Shown here: piece by piece, positions 10,829-20,572 of the stretch
How positions within the stretch are numbered: the first letter of the stretch is position 1
How the letters are laid out: each line of letters begins with the position of its first letter
DNA from: Halieaceae bacterium
GTDB lineage: Bacteria > Pseudomonadota > Gammaproteobacteria > Pseudomonadales > Halieaceae
Direction of reading: 5' to 3'
DNA: 64,000 nt
Assembly: GCA_902520195.1 (NCBI GenBank)
Contig: CABYND010000002.1
Location: 1 to 64,000 of the forward strand
Notes under the pieces: generated by a model
Databases searched by the model: none
Seen by the model: only the letters and a program-made list of their open reading frames with translations
Told to the model about the DNA's origin: nothing
Position numbers and translations under genes: made by a program

Positions 10829-12315
10829 TCACTCCGAGCACATTGCGATGGCATGCATCATTGCTCTCGCTTTACTAGGGGTTTATTCCTACTCTGAGGT
10901 GGGCACCGAATCCGCAACAATACCCGCGCCCGCTTGCAAGATAGCCTCGCCGTCCTTCACGACCGCAGTACGGATCGCGATGGCGGTATCCATGTTCCCT
11001 GACCAGGATAAATAGCCCACCGCGCCGCCATAAATACCGCGCTTCACCGGCTCGAGCTCATCGATAATTTCCATGGCACGCACCTTGGGCGCCCCGCTCA
11101 GTGTGCCTAGGGGTAATGCGGCGCGCAGCGCATCCACCGCAGACATGCCCTCACGCGCGCGACCCGTGACTTTGGAAACAATGTGCATCACATGGGAATA
11201 GCGCTCGATCACCATGTTCTCAGTCAAGCTCACGATGCCCGCTTCGCTCACCCGATCCAAATCATTGCGGCCCAGATCAATCAGCATCAGGTGCTCGGCG
11301 ATCTCTTTCTTATCGGCCAGCGGATCCGCCTCAAGCGCTTGATCCTCCTTTTCGGTCGCACCGCGCCGACGGGCACCGGCGATCGGTCGAACGGTGACCA
11401 ATCCCTCCTCGAGTCGCACCAGAATCTCAGGGGATGAGCCGATCACCTCGAATCCATCCAGATCCAGAAAGTACATGTAGGGTGAGGGGTTCAAGTTCCT
11501 GAGCGCCCGGTAAAGGGACAGCGGCGCCGCTTTAAACGGTAACGACAGCCGCTGCGAGGATACGACCTGCATCACCTCACCTTCAAGGATATACTCCCTA
11601 ATCCGCTCTACCCAGCCCTCGTATTCCGATTGCCGGGTTCGATAGCGGATAGCGCTATCATCGAAATCGCCTGGCGCTGGATCCAGAGTGATCGAGCCAG
11701 ACTGCGCGTGGGCACTCGCCAGCCCGGCCTCCGTGTCATCGAGGCGTGCAAGGGCTGCCTCGTAGGCGTTATCAAGAGTGGCTTCGGCATTGACCACCAG
11801 TGAGGATGCCGCGCAGGCCGTCAAAGATCAGTACCTCCTCCGCCAGCACGAGCAAAATATCGGGCACACCCACTTCACCGGGTGGGCAGGAATCCATCAC
11901 CTTGGATTCGGTATAGCGCACCGTGTCGTACCCAAAGTAGCCTACGAGCCCGCCATGAAACAACGGAAGCTCCGGCACAGAAGCGCTCATAAATTGCTGC
12001 TGGTAGCGCTCGATCTCCTGCAGCGGATCCGCTAAGTCGTGACTCCCGACGCACTCACCCGACTCAAAATAGGCTCAGTCGATACCCTTCAACGGTTAAC
12101 CAGGTTTTTGCCGGCAAACCGATGATGGAATAGCGGCCCCAGCGCTCACCGCCCTCTACAGATTCGAAGAGAAAGGATCGCGGGCCCTGAGCCAATTTGG
12201 CATAGGCAGAGAGCGGGGTTTCGGCATCGGCCAGCACGGTGCGCGACACCGGGACGCGATTGAAGCCCTCGGTCTGACGCGCTGAAAATTCGGCTTGAGT
12301 GACGGTAGTGGCCAC
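10829..12315 (-). pseudogene. trpE: Anthranilate synthase component I, decayed
   Basis: TrpE converts chorismate to anthranilate with TrpG ammonia. Homology runs over the whole length, but in three frames. The first segment (12315 to about 12066) ends at a run of four A on the + strand (12066-12069), where one extra base puts a stop after EGYRLSLF. The second frame carries ESGECV through PLFHGGLVGYFGYDTVRY to FDGLRGIL near 11800. The third, from about 11800, carries the chorismate-binding core with [22 protein letters not shown] and [15 protein letters not shown]. In that frame the C-terminal segment is cut by TAG at 10889-10891 and TAA at 10883-10885, yet KARAMMHAIAM continues the family pattern to a stop at 10829. 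Four separate lesions argue for genuine decay. Confidence 0.88.
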
Positions 12316-12317
12316 GC

Positions 12318-12989
12318 CTAGGAGACGGTGGCCAGATTAGCGCGCATTTGATCGACCACGGCTTTGTAATCCGCCGCCTTGAAAATCGCAGAGCCCGCGA
12401 CGAAGGTATCCGCGCCTGCAGCCGCTACGTCAGCGATATTATCCGGCCCCACACCGCCGTCGACCTCAAGCCTAATATCACGTCCCGAGGCATCGATCAG
12501 TGTCCGGGCCGCTTTCAATTTATCTAACGTGGACGGAATAAAAGCCTGCCCGCCAAAGCCCGGGTTGACCGACATCAGCAACACCATGTCGATATTCTGG
12601 ATGGTGTAATCCAGGGCACCTAGCGACTCGGAGGGGTTAAACACCACCCCGGGCTTGCACCCCAGATCGCGGATCAGCTGGATAGAACGGTCCACGTGAT
12701 GTGAGGCGCCGGGATGAAAGGTGATATAGGTGGCTCCTGCCTTGGCAAACATCTCAATCAATGCATCGACAGGCTGGACCATTAGATGCACATCGATCGG
12801 CGTAGTCACCCCGTGATCACGGAGCGCCTGACAGACCATGGGCCCCACTGTGAGATTGGGCACATAGTGATTGTCCATGACGTCGAAGTGCACCATGTCC
12901 GCGCCGGCCGCGAGCACAGCGTCGACCTCTTCGCCCAACCGCGCAAAGTTGGCTGCCAAAATGGAGGGCGCAATCAGATAGTCAGACAC
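12318..12989 (-). CDS. rpe: Ribulose-phosphate 3-epimerase
   Basis: Interconverts ribulose-5-phosphate and xylulose-5-phosphate (pentose phosphate pathway). It is 223 residues from the GTG at 12989, which has GGAG nine bases upstream and gives the family N-terminus (V/M)[18 protein letters not shown]; a longer frame reaching 13100 would overlap murU and is not conserved-looking. Metal and active-site motifs are [42 protein letters not shown] and [11 protein letters not shown]. It lies two bases before the trpE pseudogene. The gph gene often found between rpe and trpE is absent. Confidence 0.96.
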   Translation of the reverse strand: MSDYLIAPSILAANFARLGEEVDAVLAAGADMVHFDVMDNHYVPNLTVGPMVCQALRDHGVTTPIDVHLMVQPVDALIEMFAKAGATYITFHPGASHHVDRSIQLIRDLGCKPGVVFNPSESLGALDYTIQNIDMVLLMSVNPGFGGQAFIPSTLDKLKAARTLIDASGRDIRLEVDGGVGPDNIADVAAAGADTFVAGSAIFKAADYKAVVDQMRANLATVS

Positions 12990-13024
12990 GGGATCGATGC
13001 TCCGGGGTCGCTGGAGCTTGTAGT

Positions 13025-13834
13025 TTACTGGTTGGCTGAATCCGAGGGAAATCGCCGGTTGAGTGCCATCAGGCGCTCCGGCGTGCCGACGTCCTCCCAC
13101 ACGCCCTGATACAGCTCACCAGAGAGTGACGCCCGCGCAATCGCCTCGTCCAACAGCGGCTTTAAAGACCGCTTACCCGGCGCACAGTCTGTAAACAGAC
13201 TAGGGTCATAAAAACCGATGCCGCTATAAGTGGCGCTGCCGACGTTTAATGGGGATGTCGAAATCTGTGCCAATGCGCTGACACGGTGCCTCTCAACAGA
13301 CAGATTGGCTTCGGGCACTGACGTTTGCTTTTGCGCCATATCCTCGGTGGCTTCTGAGCTATCTGCGGCCACAGGTAGATCTCTGACACGGCGATCACTC
13401 AATAAAAAGTCACCCTCTGGGCGATGCGCCGGATTCGGGACCAACACGATGTGCGCACCCCGCTTAGCGGGCGCGGTCTCCCGTAGTTGAGCGAAAGGAT
13501 AATCGGTAAACACGTCACCACTGACGAGCAGGAACGGCGCATCGCCGAGATGCGGCAGCGCCTGAATAATGCCACCTGCGGTTTCAAGCGGGGTCTGCTC
13601 TGACGAAATCGAGATGGCGACCTGCCACTGGCTACCATCACCCAGAAAATCGACCAACTGCTGACCGAGGTATGAGACGTTGACCACAATCTCTGTGAAA
13701 CCCGCTGCACCGAGTCGTGCAATGTGATGCTCGATCAGTGGCTTCCCCGCTACCATGAGGAGTGGTTTTGGCGTGACATCGGTCAACGGCCGCATCCGGC
13801 GGCCCTCCCCCGCTGCGAGGATCATCGCCTTCAT
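13025..13834 (-). CDS. murU: N-acetylmuramate-1-phosphate uridylyltransferase
   Basis: Nucleotidyltransferase of the MurNAc recycling route, forming UDP-MurNAc from MurNAc-1-phosphate and UTP and bypassing MurA/MurB. It is 269 residues, somewhat long. The N-terminal signature [24 protein letters not shown] contains the nucleotide loop and conserved Lys; [13 protein letters not shown] gives the metal-binding Asp. An insert of about 40 residues (about 135-175, rich in Ser, Glu and Ala) sits in the middle and is not typical. It overlaps amgK by four bases (ATGA), and this coupling to amgK is what separates it from generic glucose-1-phosphate nucleotidyltransferases. Confidence 0.9.
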   Translation of the reverse strand: MKAMILAAGEGRRMRPLTDVTPKPLLMVAGKPLIEHHIARLGAAGFTEIVVNVSYLGQQLVDFLGDGSQWQVAISISSEQTPLETAGGIIQALPHLGDAPFLLVSGDVFTDYPFAQLRETAPAKRGAHIVLVPNPAHRPEGDFLLSDRRVRDLPVAADSSEATEDMAQKQTSVPEANLSVERHRVSALAQISTSPLNVGSATYSGIGFYDPSLFTDCAPGKRSLKPLLDEAIARASLSGELYQGVWEDVGTPERLMALNRRFPSDSANQ

Positions 13835-14997
13835 AGCGCCCAGCCTTCTGAATCAATCGCTTTATACCAGGGCTGCTCACGAACCACTGGCATGAGATCC
13901 GATTCAAACCAATCTCTGAACTCGGCCACACTGCTGTGCGCGTTGGTCGTTAACGCCAACGCTTCCCGCACGTACTCGGTCACCAGCGGCAAGTCTGCTA
14001 AATAGGAAGACTTGTGATCGCGCAGGTGCAATCGGGCAAACACTCCAAGCACTCGGAGGTGGCGTTGCAAACCGGTGAGATCAAACCATCGCTGAAACCG
14101 CGCTGCACTCACCGCCCCGAGTTGTGTCGCGATAGCCTGCAGGCGCGATGCCTGTTCCGCCGAAAGCGTGGGCGCGTTCACCGACGGCGCGGCTACCCCC
14201 AGACGCCTTAGCTGCGTCAAATAACCGTTCAGCCACGCCAGCTGTTGCGCCCGTGGCCAACGGATATAGCAGTCCTTGAGCAATGACACCGGGTCGTAGG
14301 TGATCGGTCCCAAAACCGCATCCTGAAAATCAATCACACCGAGCTCTTCCGCCTCGAGCAGCATCAGATTGCGGCTGTGGAAGTCACGATGCACCCACAC
14401 GCTCGGCTGCTCGGCGAACACGCTGATCAAATCATCGGTGAGCGCCGCAAAGCACTGGCGCCAGCGCTCATCCGGCTGGACACCCAACAAGCCGGAGAGG
14501 AACCACTCGGGAAAAACATCGAGCTCAGCTTTCAGCCGCTCGGCGTCATGGACAGGGATGTCTGCCCGTTCACACGGCAGGCTGACCTGGCACACCAGTG
14601 CTTCGAAGGCCTTTTGGTAAAAGGCAGTGGCGGAGTCACGGTTGGTAACTAGCGAAGGCAGCAGCTGACGATCGCCAAAATCCTCGAGCAAAAACCAGCC
14701 TTGCTCCACTGACTGCGCCCACACCGCCGGGGTGCGAACCCCTGCTGTAGCCAGCTGTGCGCCAACACTCAAGAAAGCCTCATTATTCTCCGATGCTGGC
14801 GATACCATCGCGATGCAGGACGGCGTTTGTCGCCCTCCCCCACCGATGGTCAGTGTCGCTGACCTGTTTGACGGTGTGACCCGATAATATCGCCGCGGGC
14901 TGGCATCACCGGCAATCAGCTCGATCTCAACTTGGGACGGTGCCCATTGCAGCGCCTCCGCTATCCACTTTACCAGTACTGCCGGGTGATGACTCAT
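13831..14997 (-). CDS. amgK: Anomeric N-acetylmuramate/N-acetylglucosamine kinase
   Basis: Aminoglycoside-phosphotransferase-fold kinase that phosphorylates the anomeric hydroxyl of MurNAc or GlcNAc, feeding MurU. About 388 residues from the ATG at 14997 (MSHHPAVLVKWIAEAL); a longer frame upstream lacks conservation. Visible motifs are GDASPRRYYRV (nucleotide loop), WFLLEDFGDR, the catalytic VWVHRDFHSRNLML and metal-binding GVIDFQDAVLGPITYD. It is followed directly by murU and is divergent from lptD, as in Pseudomonas, where this pair gives intrinsic fosfomycin tolerance. Confidence 0.9.
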   Translation of the reverse strand: MSHHPAVLVKWIAEALQWAPSQVEIELIAGDASPRRYYRVTPSNRSATLTIGGGGRQTPSCIAMVSPASENNEAFLSVGAQLATAGVRTPAVWAQSVEQGWFLLEDFGDRQLLPSLVTNRDSATAFYQKAFEALVCQVSLPCERADIPVHDAERLKAELDVFPEWFLSGLLGVQPDERWRQCFAALTDDLISVFAEQPSVWVHRDFHSRNLMLLEAEELGVIDFQDAVLGPITYDPVSLLKDCYIRWPRAQQLAWLNGYLTQLRRLGVAAPSVNAPTLSAEQASRLQAIATQLGAVSAARFQRWFDLTGLQRHLRVLGVFARLHLRDHKSSYLADLPLVTEYVREALALTTNAHSSVAEFRDWFESDLMPVVREQPWYKAIDSEGWAL

Positions 14998-15217
14998 ATC
15001 GGGCTCAGATGATTTTCTTAACGCCCCCGGCCAGTTCAATCGCGTTGCCATGCCGAGGGTTACCGCTTGACTGAGTGTATTGTGCTTGGGCGGCATTACC
15101 TTGACCAAATAAAAAAATTGGTATTAGCGAACGGTCAAATTGTCCGCGCATCTGCAGGCACCTTGGATTATGATGCCCCACGATCATTTTATCCCTCCGT
15201 GTGAACCCTAAGTATCC

Positions 15218-17590
15218 GTGAGCCATCTGCCTCTTCAACCGATAGCGCGCCCAAAACTGCTGGTGATAGCAGTTGCGGCTGTGCTCAGTTCAGCGCCGCT
15301 CAGCGCCGAAGGTCTGTTCGAAGAAACCGTGATTGCGGACATGGATTGGCAGCCGATGCTGGTAATCCCACTGGAAGAGCAGGATCGGGCGTGTCGACAG
15401 TGCGGTGGTCGCTTTGCAGATTCACTCGCCGGCATTGACCTCAGCCAGTCTCCTACTGAAGCCGATCTAGAGGTCTCTGCGGATGATACCGAGGTGACAG
15501 AGGGAGAGCTGCTGTTCGAGGGCAACGTGTCGCTGAAACAGGGTTATCGGCAGGTCACTGCGGATCAGGTGACCGCGGACCGGGCTGGAGAAACGGCTAC
15601 CGCCACTGGTAATGTTATTTTCCGAGAACCGGGCATTTTGATTCGCGGGTCCCGCATTGACTACGACAGCCAAACCGAGGAAGCGATCGTGACCGACGCG
15701 CGTTACGTCATTCACGATCGGCGAATGGTCGGCTCAGCGGTTCAGCTCAAGCGACTGGGAAACGGCGAAATCGCAATTGACGACGGTCGCATGACGTACT
15801 GCAGCCCCGAGGACCCTGAATGGATACTGTACGCGGACAAGCTTGAAATCGACCCAGTGAGCGGCGATGCGCAGGCCTGGGGTGCCAAGCTCAAGGTAGC
15901 TGACGTGCCGGTGATGTACCTGCCCTGGATCCGCTTCCCAGTTGATTCCCGCCGCAAAACCGGCGTGCTGTTTCCCGATATGGGCAGTGATACGCGGGGT
16001 GGCGTTGATATTACGGCACCGATCTACCTCAACCTGGCACCCAACTACGATCTACTCTACCGCCCTCGGTACATTCAGGAGCGCGGCCTCCTCCATCAAG
16101 GAAAATTCCGCTGGCTAAGCGACAATATGGGCTACTGGGAGCTCGACGGTGGCTGGATTGGAGACGATAGCAAGTATGAAGACGAGTTTTCGCTCGACGA
16201 TGGTTTAAGATGGCTGGTTGGCGCACAGCACAAAGGTCAATATGGGGAAAACTGGTACACACTTGTCGACTTTACGCGCGTGAGTGATACCGAATATCTC
16301 CGCAACCTCAATAACAGCAACCTCAGCGCTCAACGAGAAACCGCTTTGCAACAGCTGGCAAGGCTAGGTTGGGTCAATGATCAATGGCAGATCACGCTAG
16401 ACTTCGAGCAGTTTCAATCCATTGCTGAAGACATCGCCGAGGACTACCGGAAACTCCCGCAGATGACAGCGCGCTGGGTGGGCAATCGGGAGTGGGCAGG
16501 TCTGACCCCTATCTTCCTGAGCGAGATGTCGCATTTTGATAGCGACAGAGAGCGTGTTACCGGCCAACGCCTGTATAACGAGTTCGGGTTAACCAAGCCC
16601 ATGAATTGGACCTCGGGGTTTTTACAGCCAACCATTAAGTATCGATCCGTAGCTTATGAACTTGACCGGCCTTTTACTGAAATCGAAAACTCGCCCAACG
16701 CGGGCTCCCTGATGGCGAGCCTTGATGGGGGCTTGATATTCGAACGGCAGACCAGCCTCTTTGGCCAGTCCATGACCCAAACGTTGGAACCTCGGCTTTA
16801 CTATCTTTACAGCCAATATGAAGAGCAGATTTTTCAGCCCGATTTTGACACTGCCGAGCTGACCTTTAACTACGGACAGCTTTTTCGCGATACGCGCTTC
16901 TCCGGCAACGACCGGCTTGATGATGCAAATCAACTCTCGGTTGGCGTGACGACTCGGTACTTCGATAACGAGACCGGCGAAGAGAAGCTGAGTGCCAGTC
17001 TGGGCCAAATTTATTACTTTCGCGACCGAGAAGTTCGCCTAAACGCCTTTGATCCGGTGCTCGCGGAAAATACGTCGCCGTTGGCAGGGGAATTCTCTTG
17101 GTCGCCCAACCCGCAATGGCAATTGCGGGCCAGCGCGCTATACGACACCAACGACAATACTTTTGATGCTGCGAGCGCCCAGGCCACCTACTTCCCTTGG
17201 TCCGGAGCGGTGCTGAGTGCCGGTTACACGCTAAGAGAACCACCGCCGTCACTGCTGGAAAGGCCGGTGACGGAGCAGGCTAATGTCTCGGCTTACGCTC
17301 CCATTACTGACCACTGGAGTGTGTTTGGTGCACTGGAGTATTCTCTTGAGGGATCTACGGCGGTGGAAGACATGGTTGGATTTGAATACGACAACTGCTG
17401 CTGGCGTCTTCGAGTCCTCTATGTGCGCTACATAGACACCGCACGCGGTGAGATACCGAATTTCAGCGACCCCAACCTCAACCGCGAAACCGCGATTCAG
17501 GTGCAATTCCTGCTCAAGGGTATGGGTGGTTTTGGTGGCCGGGTCGACAACCTACTCAAAGACATGATCCGCGGGTTCTCGGATCGCTAG
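15218..17590 (+). CDS. lptD: LPS-assembly outer membrane protein LptD
   Basis: Outer-membrane beta barrel that, with LptE, inserts lipopolysaccharide into the outer leaflet. It is 790 residues. The GTG start opens a signal peptide ending near APLSA. A periplasmic OstA/LptA-like jelly-roll domain lies at about 90-215 (LLFEGNVSLKQGYRQVTADQ), then a long barrel with alternating aromatic strands. Cysteines needed for the interdomain disulfides are present: a CRQC pair near residue 60, one in TYCSPED, and the adjacent pair in DNCCW near the C-terminus. It begins the lptD-surA-pdxA cluster. An intact LptD shows that the cell makes LPS, relevant to the downstream glycan island. Confidence 0.96.
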   Translation: MSHLPLQPIARPKLLVIAVAAVLSSAPLSAEGLFEETVIADMDWQPMLVIPLEEQDRACRQCGGRFADSLAGIDLSQSPTEADLEVSADDTEVTEGELLFEGNVSLKQGYRQVTADQVTADRAGETATATGNVIFREPGILIRGSRIDYDSQTEEAIVTDARYVIHDRRMVGSAVQLKRLGNGEIAIDDGRMTYCSPEDPEWILYADKLEIDPVSGDAQAWGAKLKVADVPVMYLPWIRFPVDSRRKTGVLFPDMGSDTRGGVDITAPIYLNLAPNYDLLYRPRYIQERGLLHQGKFRWLSDNMGYWELDGGWIGDDSKYEDEFSLDDGLRWLVGAQHKGQYGENWYTLVDFTRVSDTEYLRNLNNSNLSAQRETALQQLARLGWVNDQWQITLDFEQFQSIAEDIAEDYRKLPQMTARWVGNREWAGLTPIFLSEMSHFDSDRERVTGQRLYNEFGLTKPMNWTSGFLQPTIKYRSVAYELDRPFTEIENSPNAGSLMASLDGGLIFERQTSLFGQSMTQTLEPRLYYLYSQYEEQIFQPDFDTAELTFNYGQLFRDTRFSGNDRLDDANQLSVGVTTRYFDNETGEEKLSASLGQIYYFRDREVRLNAFDPVLAENTSPLAGEFSWSPNPQWQLRASALYDTNDNTFDAASAQATYFPWSGAVLSAGYTLREPPPSLLERPVTEQANVSAYAPITDHWSVFGALEYSLEGSTAVEDMVGFEYDNCCWRLRVLYVRYIDTARGEIPNFSDPNLNRETAIQVQFLLKGMGGFGGRVDNLLKDMIRGFSDR

Positions 17591-17933
17591 ATTGAAGTGT
17601 GCAGCGCGCCTAGCTGTTTGACCCTGGCTTTTTGATTGATCAAACAGAGAATAAAGGCCACACGGTGACTCCAAACCAGGGGCAACCGCGTTTTCATGCC
17701 TTGTGATGAATAACTCGGATGTGTCTCGCTAGGCGAAATACACGTACCAGGGCGTACTTAGCGGGGGGTGTTGGCCTGGGTGTATGTGGCTCAGCGCAGA
17801 TATCTTGGCAAGTATCGCAACGCCACGCCACTCTGAAAATATTGGCGTTGCGTCGATGAGAAACTTTTGATGCTTTCCCCCGCAACATCTATAGTCCGTA
17901 GCCTGATTAGACAACCTGGAAAGGGGTTCCAAT
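17591..17933. other. Intergenic region between lptD and surA
   Basis: About 340 bases with no convincing open frame. A short inverted repeat around TTGATTGATCAA (about 17632-17643) follows lptD but has no T-run, so it is not called a terminator. A separate surA promoter may lie here; I could not choose one with confidence. Confidence 0.4.
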
Positions 17934-19235
17934 ATGCGTTGCAGACTCACCACTCCTCGTGAGCGATCAGTTCTGGCACTTTTGTCAGTTCCATTGCTCG
18001 CTTTGAGTGTCTTGCCGTCCTTGGCGTCGGCCCAAATCGAGGTGCTAGATCAGGTAGTCGCGATCGTGGATGACGATATCATCTTGGCCAGCGAGCTTCA
18101 GGAGCGAGTTAAAGGCGTGAGGAGCACCATGGAGTCCCGGGGCGTTGAAGTGCCCTCTGACGATGTGCTCATTCGCGAGACGCTTGATCGTTTGATACTG
18201 GATAGCATCCAGCTCCAGCTGGCAAACCGTTACGGTGTCCGCATTCCAGATCAGCAGCTCGATGAGGCCATGACCCGGCTCGCGCGACAGAACGGGTTAA
18301 CGCTGGAGCAGTTCCGCATTGCACTCGAACAGTCTGGTCAAAGTTATGCCGCGGCCCGAGAGGGGCTGCGGGATGACCTCGCGATTCAGCGAGTCCAACA
18401 GGGCAACGTCATGCGGAATATCAATATCTCAGAGCAGGAGATCGACAACTTCCTCACCACCGAGGAAGGTGAAGCCATGACTCAACCAGAATACCAGGTG
18501 GCACAGGCCTTGCTTTCGATTAGCCGAGGCGAAGATGCCGCAGAAACCGCTGCTAAAGAGGCTTATGTCAACGAAGTGCTGAGCAACATTCAATTAGGCC
18601 AACCCTTTGAGCAAGCAGTCAGCGGCACTGAACCTTACGCCTTTACCGGGGGCGATCTCGGTTGGCGCAAGCTTGGCGACATACCCAGCATGTTCGCCGA
18701 TACCGTGCCGACACTTACTGTCGGTGAGGTGGCCAAAGTGCGCTCATCTTCCGGGTTTCATTTAGTCTACCTCGCCGATGCGGTTGGTGGCGAACAGTTA
18801 GTTCGCCAGACAGATGTTCGGCATATTCTCGTTAAACCGACTGAGGTGCTGAATGAGCAAGCGGCAGAAGATCTCGTCGTTGAGCTCAGAGCGCGGATAG
18901 AGAGGGGGGAGGATTTTGGTGAACTCGCACGTCAGTACTCCGATGACATTGGCTCAGCGACAGAAGGTGGGAACCTGGGCTGGACAAACCCGGGCCAGAT
19001 GGTGCCGGAGTTCGAAGCCACCATGGCAGGCATCGCCGAAGGCTCAATAAGCCAGCCTTTCCGCAGCGAATTCGGATGGCATATTTTGGAAGTCAAAGCC
19101 CGCCGGGACAAAGACTTCTCGGGGGAGGTTCGACGCAACCAGGTGGCGGGGTATATCCGCGATCAAAAATATCAGGAAGAGTTGGATGCCTGGCTCAGAA
19201 AAATTCGCGAAGAAGCTTTCGTCGACATCAAATGA
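17934..19235 (+). CDS. surA: Periplasmic chaperone / peptidyl-prolyl isomerase SurA
   Basis: Periplasmic chaperone delivering outer-membrane proteins such as LptD to the BAM complex. It is 433 residues. A signal peptide is followed by the SurA N-domain (IEVLDQVVAIVDDDIILASEL, with DRLILDSIQLQLANRYGV). Two parvulin domains follow, at about 180-285 and 290-390; the second has the full pattern VRHILVKPTE, ARQYSDDIGSATEGGNLGW, MVPEFEATMAGI and FRSEFGWHILEV. It overlaps pdxA by four bases (ATGA), giving a coupled surA-pdxA unit. Confidence 0.96.
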   Translation: MRCRLTTPRERSVLALLSVPLLALSVLPSLASAQIEVLDQVVAIVDDDIILASELQERVKGVRSTMESRGVEVPSDDVLIRETLDRLILDSIQLQLANRYGVRIPDQQLDEAMTRLARQNGLTLEQFRIALEQSGQSYAAAREGLRDDLAIQRVQQGNVMRNINISEQEIDNFLTTEEGEAMTQPEYQVAQALLSISRGEDAAETAAKEAYVNEVLSNIQLGQPFEQAVSGTEPYAFTGGDLGWRKLGDIPSMFADTVPTLTVGEVAKVRSSSGFHLVYLADAVGGEQLVRQTDVRHILVKPTEVLNEQAAEDLVVELRARIERGEDFGELARQYSDDIGSATEGGNLGWTNPGQMVPEFEATMAGIAEGSISQPFRSEFGWHILEVKARRDKDFSGEVRRNQVAGYIRDQKYQEELDAWLRKIREEAFVDIK

Positions 19236-20218
19236 TCCCCCGGCTTGTCATCACCACAGGTGAATCGGCGGGTATCGGGCCAGATATTGTTCTAGCCACC
19301 GCAGCGGCCAGCTGGCCAGCCCAACTGGTGGCAGTGGGCTGCATAGAGACCCTCGCAGCTCGCAATCAAGCACTGGGCCTGAAAGTCTCTTTAGCGCCCT
19401 ATTCGAGTGGGCAGAACACAGCGGAACATCGCCCCAATATCTTGCCCGTCATTAACATCCCATTGAACAAGCCCTGCACACCCGCGCTTCTCAATCCGGA
19501 TAACGCTGGCCAGGTGCTGGCGCAATTGGAGCTAGCGATTGAGCTTTGTCGCGCTCAAGAGTGCCATGCGATGGTGACCGCGCCCGTACACAAAGGGATC
19601 ATCAATACCGCCGGTATGCCGTTTTCCGGACACACTGAGTTTTTGGCAAACAAGACAAGCACTGACGCCCCGGTCATGCTGTTGACTGCAGGTGCACTCA
19701 AGGTCGCGCTCGCGACCACGCATTTGCCATTAAGTGCGGTACCCGAGGCGATTACCCCCCACAGCCTGGAAAAGTCGCTCCGCGTGCTGGCAGGCGGGCT
19801 CAGATCGTCCTTTGGCATATCGCACCCGCGCATCACAGTGTTGGGACTCAACCCCCACGCAGGTGAGAATGGCTACATGGGCAGTGAAGAGCTAGAGGTA
19901 ATCGGCCCCGTTTGCGATTTACTCAGATTAGAAGGCTTGAGTATTACGGGCCCCATTTCAGCAGATACCGCTTTTAGTGCGGTGCATCGTGCAGCAACCG
20001 ACGCGTATCTGGCGATGTTCCATGACCAGGGTCTGCCGGTCATTAAGTCAGAGGGGTTTGGCGAGATTGTGAACGTGACGCTGGGTCTGCCCATCATCCG
20101 GACCTCTGTCGATCATGGCACTGCCCTATCACTCGCTGGAACGAGGCAGGCGGATGCAAGCAGCATGAAACAGGCTATAGAGATGGCCATTCAAATGGCC
20201 TCAGCAACGCTGGGGTAA
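19232..20218 (+). CDS. pdxA: 4-hydroxythreonine-4-phosphate dehydrogenase
   Basis: NAD-dependent enzyme of pyridoxal phosphate synthesis. About 328 residues from the ATG at 19232, which overlaps the surA stop; a longer reading frame beginning inside surA is ruled out by the conserved start IPRLVITTGESAGIGPDI (usually GEPAGIG; Ser replaces Pro here). Metal-binding residues appear in SGHTEFLA, LNPHAGENG and FHDQGLPVIK, and the end carries RTSVDHGTALSLAGT. In most gammaproteobacteria rsmA follows; here a block of about 42 kb intervenes. Confidence 0.95.
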   Translation: MIPRLVITTGESAGIGPDIVLATAAASWPAQLVAVGCIETLAARNQALGLKVSLAPYSSGQNTAEHRPNILPVINIPLNKPCTPALLNPDNAGQVLAQLELAIELCRAQECHAMVTAPVHKGIINTAGMPFSGHTEFLANKTSTDAPVMLLTAGALKVALATTHLPLSAVPEAITPHSLEKSLRVLAGGLRSSFGISHPRITVLGLNPHAGENGYMGSEELEVIGPVCDLLRLEGLSITGPISADTAFSAVHRAATDAYLAMFHDQGLPVIKSEGFGEIVNVTLGLPIIRTSVDHGTALSLAGTRQADASSMKQAIEMAIQMASATLG

Positions 20219-20572
20219 GCACTCGGCGAACTCAGTGACGGGGTGTCGGGCCTACACTAACCCTTTTCCCACCCTGGTTTATAACACCCACCTCGACGGG
20301 TCGAAGATCTCCGGTGGCTCGGCTTTTACCTTTACCCGCTGCCAGTTCTGAGTGGTTTCCTCTGCACATCGCCCTTGAGACGGGCGGCGTAATGAATCCC
20401 GCGGCCACCTAGGCGGGCGCGGGTGCCCTTCTGGCAAATAATAGCCCAAGGCGCATAATTGGTGCACGAGGAGCCTTCCATAAATTCACGCGGTTAGCGT
20501 AACAGTGCGCAGGCTTAGCAGGCACGCATCCGCGGTACACTAAGCTTAGTATTCAGCAGCCTGTTTGGACCA
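20219..20572. other. Left junction of island, no confident gene
   Basis: About 350 bases between pdxA and the first island gene. A minus-strand frame of 62 codons (20279-20467, GTG start) ends in a basic, Pro-containing sequence, but I do not recognise it and it has no clear ribosome binding site. It may be a remnant of a displaced core gene. No att-like repeat or tRNA end was seen. Confidence 0.4.

Noticed and set aside
10829-12315. Reading the trpE interruptions as sequencing errors only
   Set aside because: Two in-frame nonsense codons and substitutions in the C-terminal motif accompany the two frame changes; base-call indels alone do not explain these. Read-level proof is still lacking.
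12989-13100. Longer N-terminus for rpe and overlap with murU
   Set aside because: The family N-terminus and a GGAG site both point to the GTG at 12989; the extra residues are murU antisense sequence.
20279-20467. A 62-codon minus-strand frame at the left island junction
   Set aside because: GTG start without a ribosome binding site and no recognisable family; kept only as a possible remnant.
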